Made by a program: the position numbers and the translations under genes
Origin: Propionicicella superfundia DSM 22317
GTDB taxonomy: Bacteria > Actinomycetota > Actinomycetes > Propionibacteriales > Propionibacteriaceae
DNA: 64,000 nt
Assembly (NCBI RefSeq): GCF_000423465.1
Contig: NZ_AUIA01000020.1
Span: 1 to 64,000, forward strand
Reading direction: 5' to 3'
The notes under the pieces: generated by a model
Told to the model about the DNA's origin: nothing
Databases searched by the model: none
Seen by the model: only the letters and a program-made list of their open reading frames with translations
In this document: piece after piece, positions 63,501 through 64,000 of the stretch
Position numbering within the stretch: the stretch's first letter is position 1
Layout of the letters: each line of letters opens with the position of its first letter

Positions 63501-64000
63501 CCGCGAAGACCGCCCCGGCGGCAGGCCAGGACGCGGTGTTCGCCGCGGCGGATGTGACCGACACGGTCACCACCGGGAAGGCGACCTACAGCTATGACGC
63601 GCAGGGCCGGGTGGTGGCGATCGTGGGGCCGTTGCCGGACGGGATCGGTTCCTGCACGCCGGGGACGCCTGCGAACGGGTGCCGGGTGCTGCGTATCGCC
63701 TATGCGACGTCCACGACGGCGACCGGGTCGACGCCGGGTGACTACACCGGCCGGGTGAAGCAGATCACCGCCGATGTGAACACCCAGACCGGGATCGTGC
63801 TGGCCGACTACAGCTACGACGTCAAGGGACGGCTCGTCACGGCGACCGACACGAGAACCGGTCTGTCCACCGGTTATGGCTGGACCGGGCCGGATGCCCA
63901 GCCCCGGCTGGCGTCGATCACCCCACCGGGGCAGGCCACCTTCACCTTCGAGTATCAGGACGAGAAGCTGTCCAAGGTCACCCGGCCGGTCCCTGGCAGT
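60581..64000 (+). CDS. Secreted RHS/YD-repeat protein, N-terminal 1140 residues
   Basis: The frame is open from the ATG at 60581 to the window end (1140 complete codons). Residues 1-31 form a signal peptide ending VAAAD. A beta-rich region follows, then a DNRLRE-like domain (~315-465: FDTYVQSNVSSDQSLSTELRVG, FINFSAAAFKGKSIVSG, DVYGWKKF-type end), Ig-like stretches, and from about residue 990 RHS/YD repeats (YSYDAQGRVVAI, YSYDVKGRLVTATD). This is the plan of wall-associated WapA-type polymorphic toxins, whose C-terminal toxin would lie beyond the window. Codon choice (many GTG, TCG, GGT) and strong G-over-C bias differ from the ribosomal genes. Confidence 0.85.
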   Translation, partial: MSGLSRRVAGVGCVVSLALVLGLLPGPVAAADPSPVPSPSGSSGELVRPDWVSASVTARAAGERVEVLSERSETTRVWVRPDGVVDEEVAAAPVRFEDSSAVDGWTEMDPSLVVRDGRLVAAALPQVVSVGSGSEPVVRFGSDVALSLPGVTLPAPSVEGSTATFADVVPGVDARLEVRTGGFEFLWVVRSAAGAAELVERFGSSGRVVLPILVQAAGGVPAAADGSMGVLDARGTRVGVFGSPTMWDSNAPVAGERGVQKKVSFTVGAVKRSGRVQQAAVSVGSDAVWLTSAAREFPVYIDPTYAATNTTAVFDTYVQSNVSSDQSLSTELRVGTYGDGVVARSFINFSAAAFKGKSIVSGSLSLWESWSWSCSARPFLVYDTPVLASASTRWSNQPGANALRGTTSVAKGYSSSCPGGRVDTDITSVVKNWSGTSASQVGVTLRAGNESDVYGWKKFLSAEGAAKPLIKYSYNRAPNTPSAPSVASATWMNSWWYVGTPTPTLSSVGTDPDGNQIAMRFAKFTSASSTANPVTVCSTGYQASGSTFRCTTMASAAFPENASVWIRTATKDQASSVYGAWSSPTRVMSASKTPPTPTIACPTANGSWQDAVKPAETCTVTLTAKSGEGASGPVKVKISRNMGGYVSTSITQAQPGAPVTVQVTGHGGTNGAHSIRAIAVSPTGKESAVGFYGFGYGAPTLNSPTSVMTSTGAVRIDAAGAPSNAATSVTGTVQWRIQGSGDHQWVDAPASNTLSTRQEAGSTTVKGRLDLSSLVDQADGSGVKVAKRTSTVIDVRVCMEYSGAGTSCTGSQAVVRVPHAFGSGFPVADAGPGQRALWTGEFQVSDTDAELDAPGGGISVSRVHSSFAGEPAVQNGVFGPGWVASFEGGPVGVSGAEVIDSTRADGTVVVMDADGEVLVFAAPVRRTGASLAAGGYTPVTTDTVDSGMTLVVSGTGASTEVTVTDEDGVVTRFTAKTAPAAGQDAVFAAADVTDTVTTGKATYSYDAQGRVVAIVGPLPDGIGSCTPGTPANGCRVLRIAYATSTTATGSTPGDYTGRVKQITADVNTQTGIVLADYSYDVKGRLVTATDTRTGLSTGYGWTGPDAQPRLASITPPGQATFTFEYQDEKLSKVTRPVPGS

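Overview
The window is high-GC DNA from an actinomycete. Evidence: many GTG/TTG starts, ATGA/GTGA/TGATG gene overlaps throughout, a zinc-type S14, short-LID adenylate kinase, mycobacterial-type arylesterase, FusA2 and LAxTG-type sorting. The gene order and the split B12-capture operon suggest Propionibacteriales or a close relative, but no 16S gene is present and the assignment is an inference.

Layout. 1-690: the 3' end of an IS3-family transposase abuts a truncated tyrosine integrase, a relic of an integrative element. 815-2842: a YyaL/SPATA20-type thioredoxin-domain protein. 3100-7482: the str operon (rpsL-rpsG-fusA-tuf), ending in a 15-bp perfect-stem terminator. 7688-12896: a YkoF/MTH1187-type protein, a small membrane protein, glnS-gltX, and a DsbA-family oxidoreductase with a coupled 79-aa ORF. 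13276-22988: the S10/spc cluster (rpsJ to rplO). 23136-26611: an inserted minus-strand block (SorC regulator, 2-hydroxyacid dehydrogenase, YigZ, arylesterase) between rplO and secY. 26902-29614: secY-adk-map. 29897-34379: a Zn-alcohol dehydrogenase, then the circularly permuted ATP-grasp / alpha-E / transglutaminase trio. 34481-38236: infA-rpmJ-rpsM-rpsK-rpsD-rpoA-rplQ. 38681-40624: an MFS permease and sodA. 40736-46398: a minus-strand vitamin B12 uptake operon behind a cobalamin riboswitch. 46663-48819: rsmC-like, truA, trmB. 48890-49303: yccF. 49304-50069: non-coding, packed with repeats. 50070-56096: fusA2, then araM-araB-araD divergently. 56118-56575: a 73-bp tandem array. 56583-60375: gltA, then rplM-rpsI-glmM. 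60581-64000: the 5' 3.4 kb of a secreted RHS/YD-repeat gene that runs off the window.

The most interesting system is the operon at 40736-46537. Two surface proteins resemble the two halves of animal transcobalamin/intrinsic factor: an alpha/alpha-barrel protein with a sortase-E-like LADTG signal, and a DUF4430-like beta-domain protein with a C-terminal membrane anchor. They are encoded directly ahead of an ECF transporter (T, fused A1A2, S), all behind a B12 riboswitch. This reads as an extracellular B12 capture system feeding an ECF importer.

Other notable structure: a four-copy (two forward, two inverted) repeat of about 170 bp with the same internal spacing at two distant loci (38405-38576, 49330-49503); 69-bp and 35-bp tandem arrays next to the second copy; a SorC-type GAACAATTGTTC operator; a SigR/SigH-type promoter (GGAAT-N18-GTT) ahead of sodA; and an araM-araB-araD cluster with no isomerase gene. 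Functional statements rest on motif recognition by eye; no database search was run.
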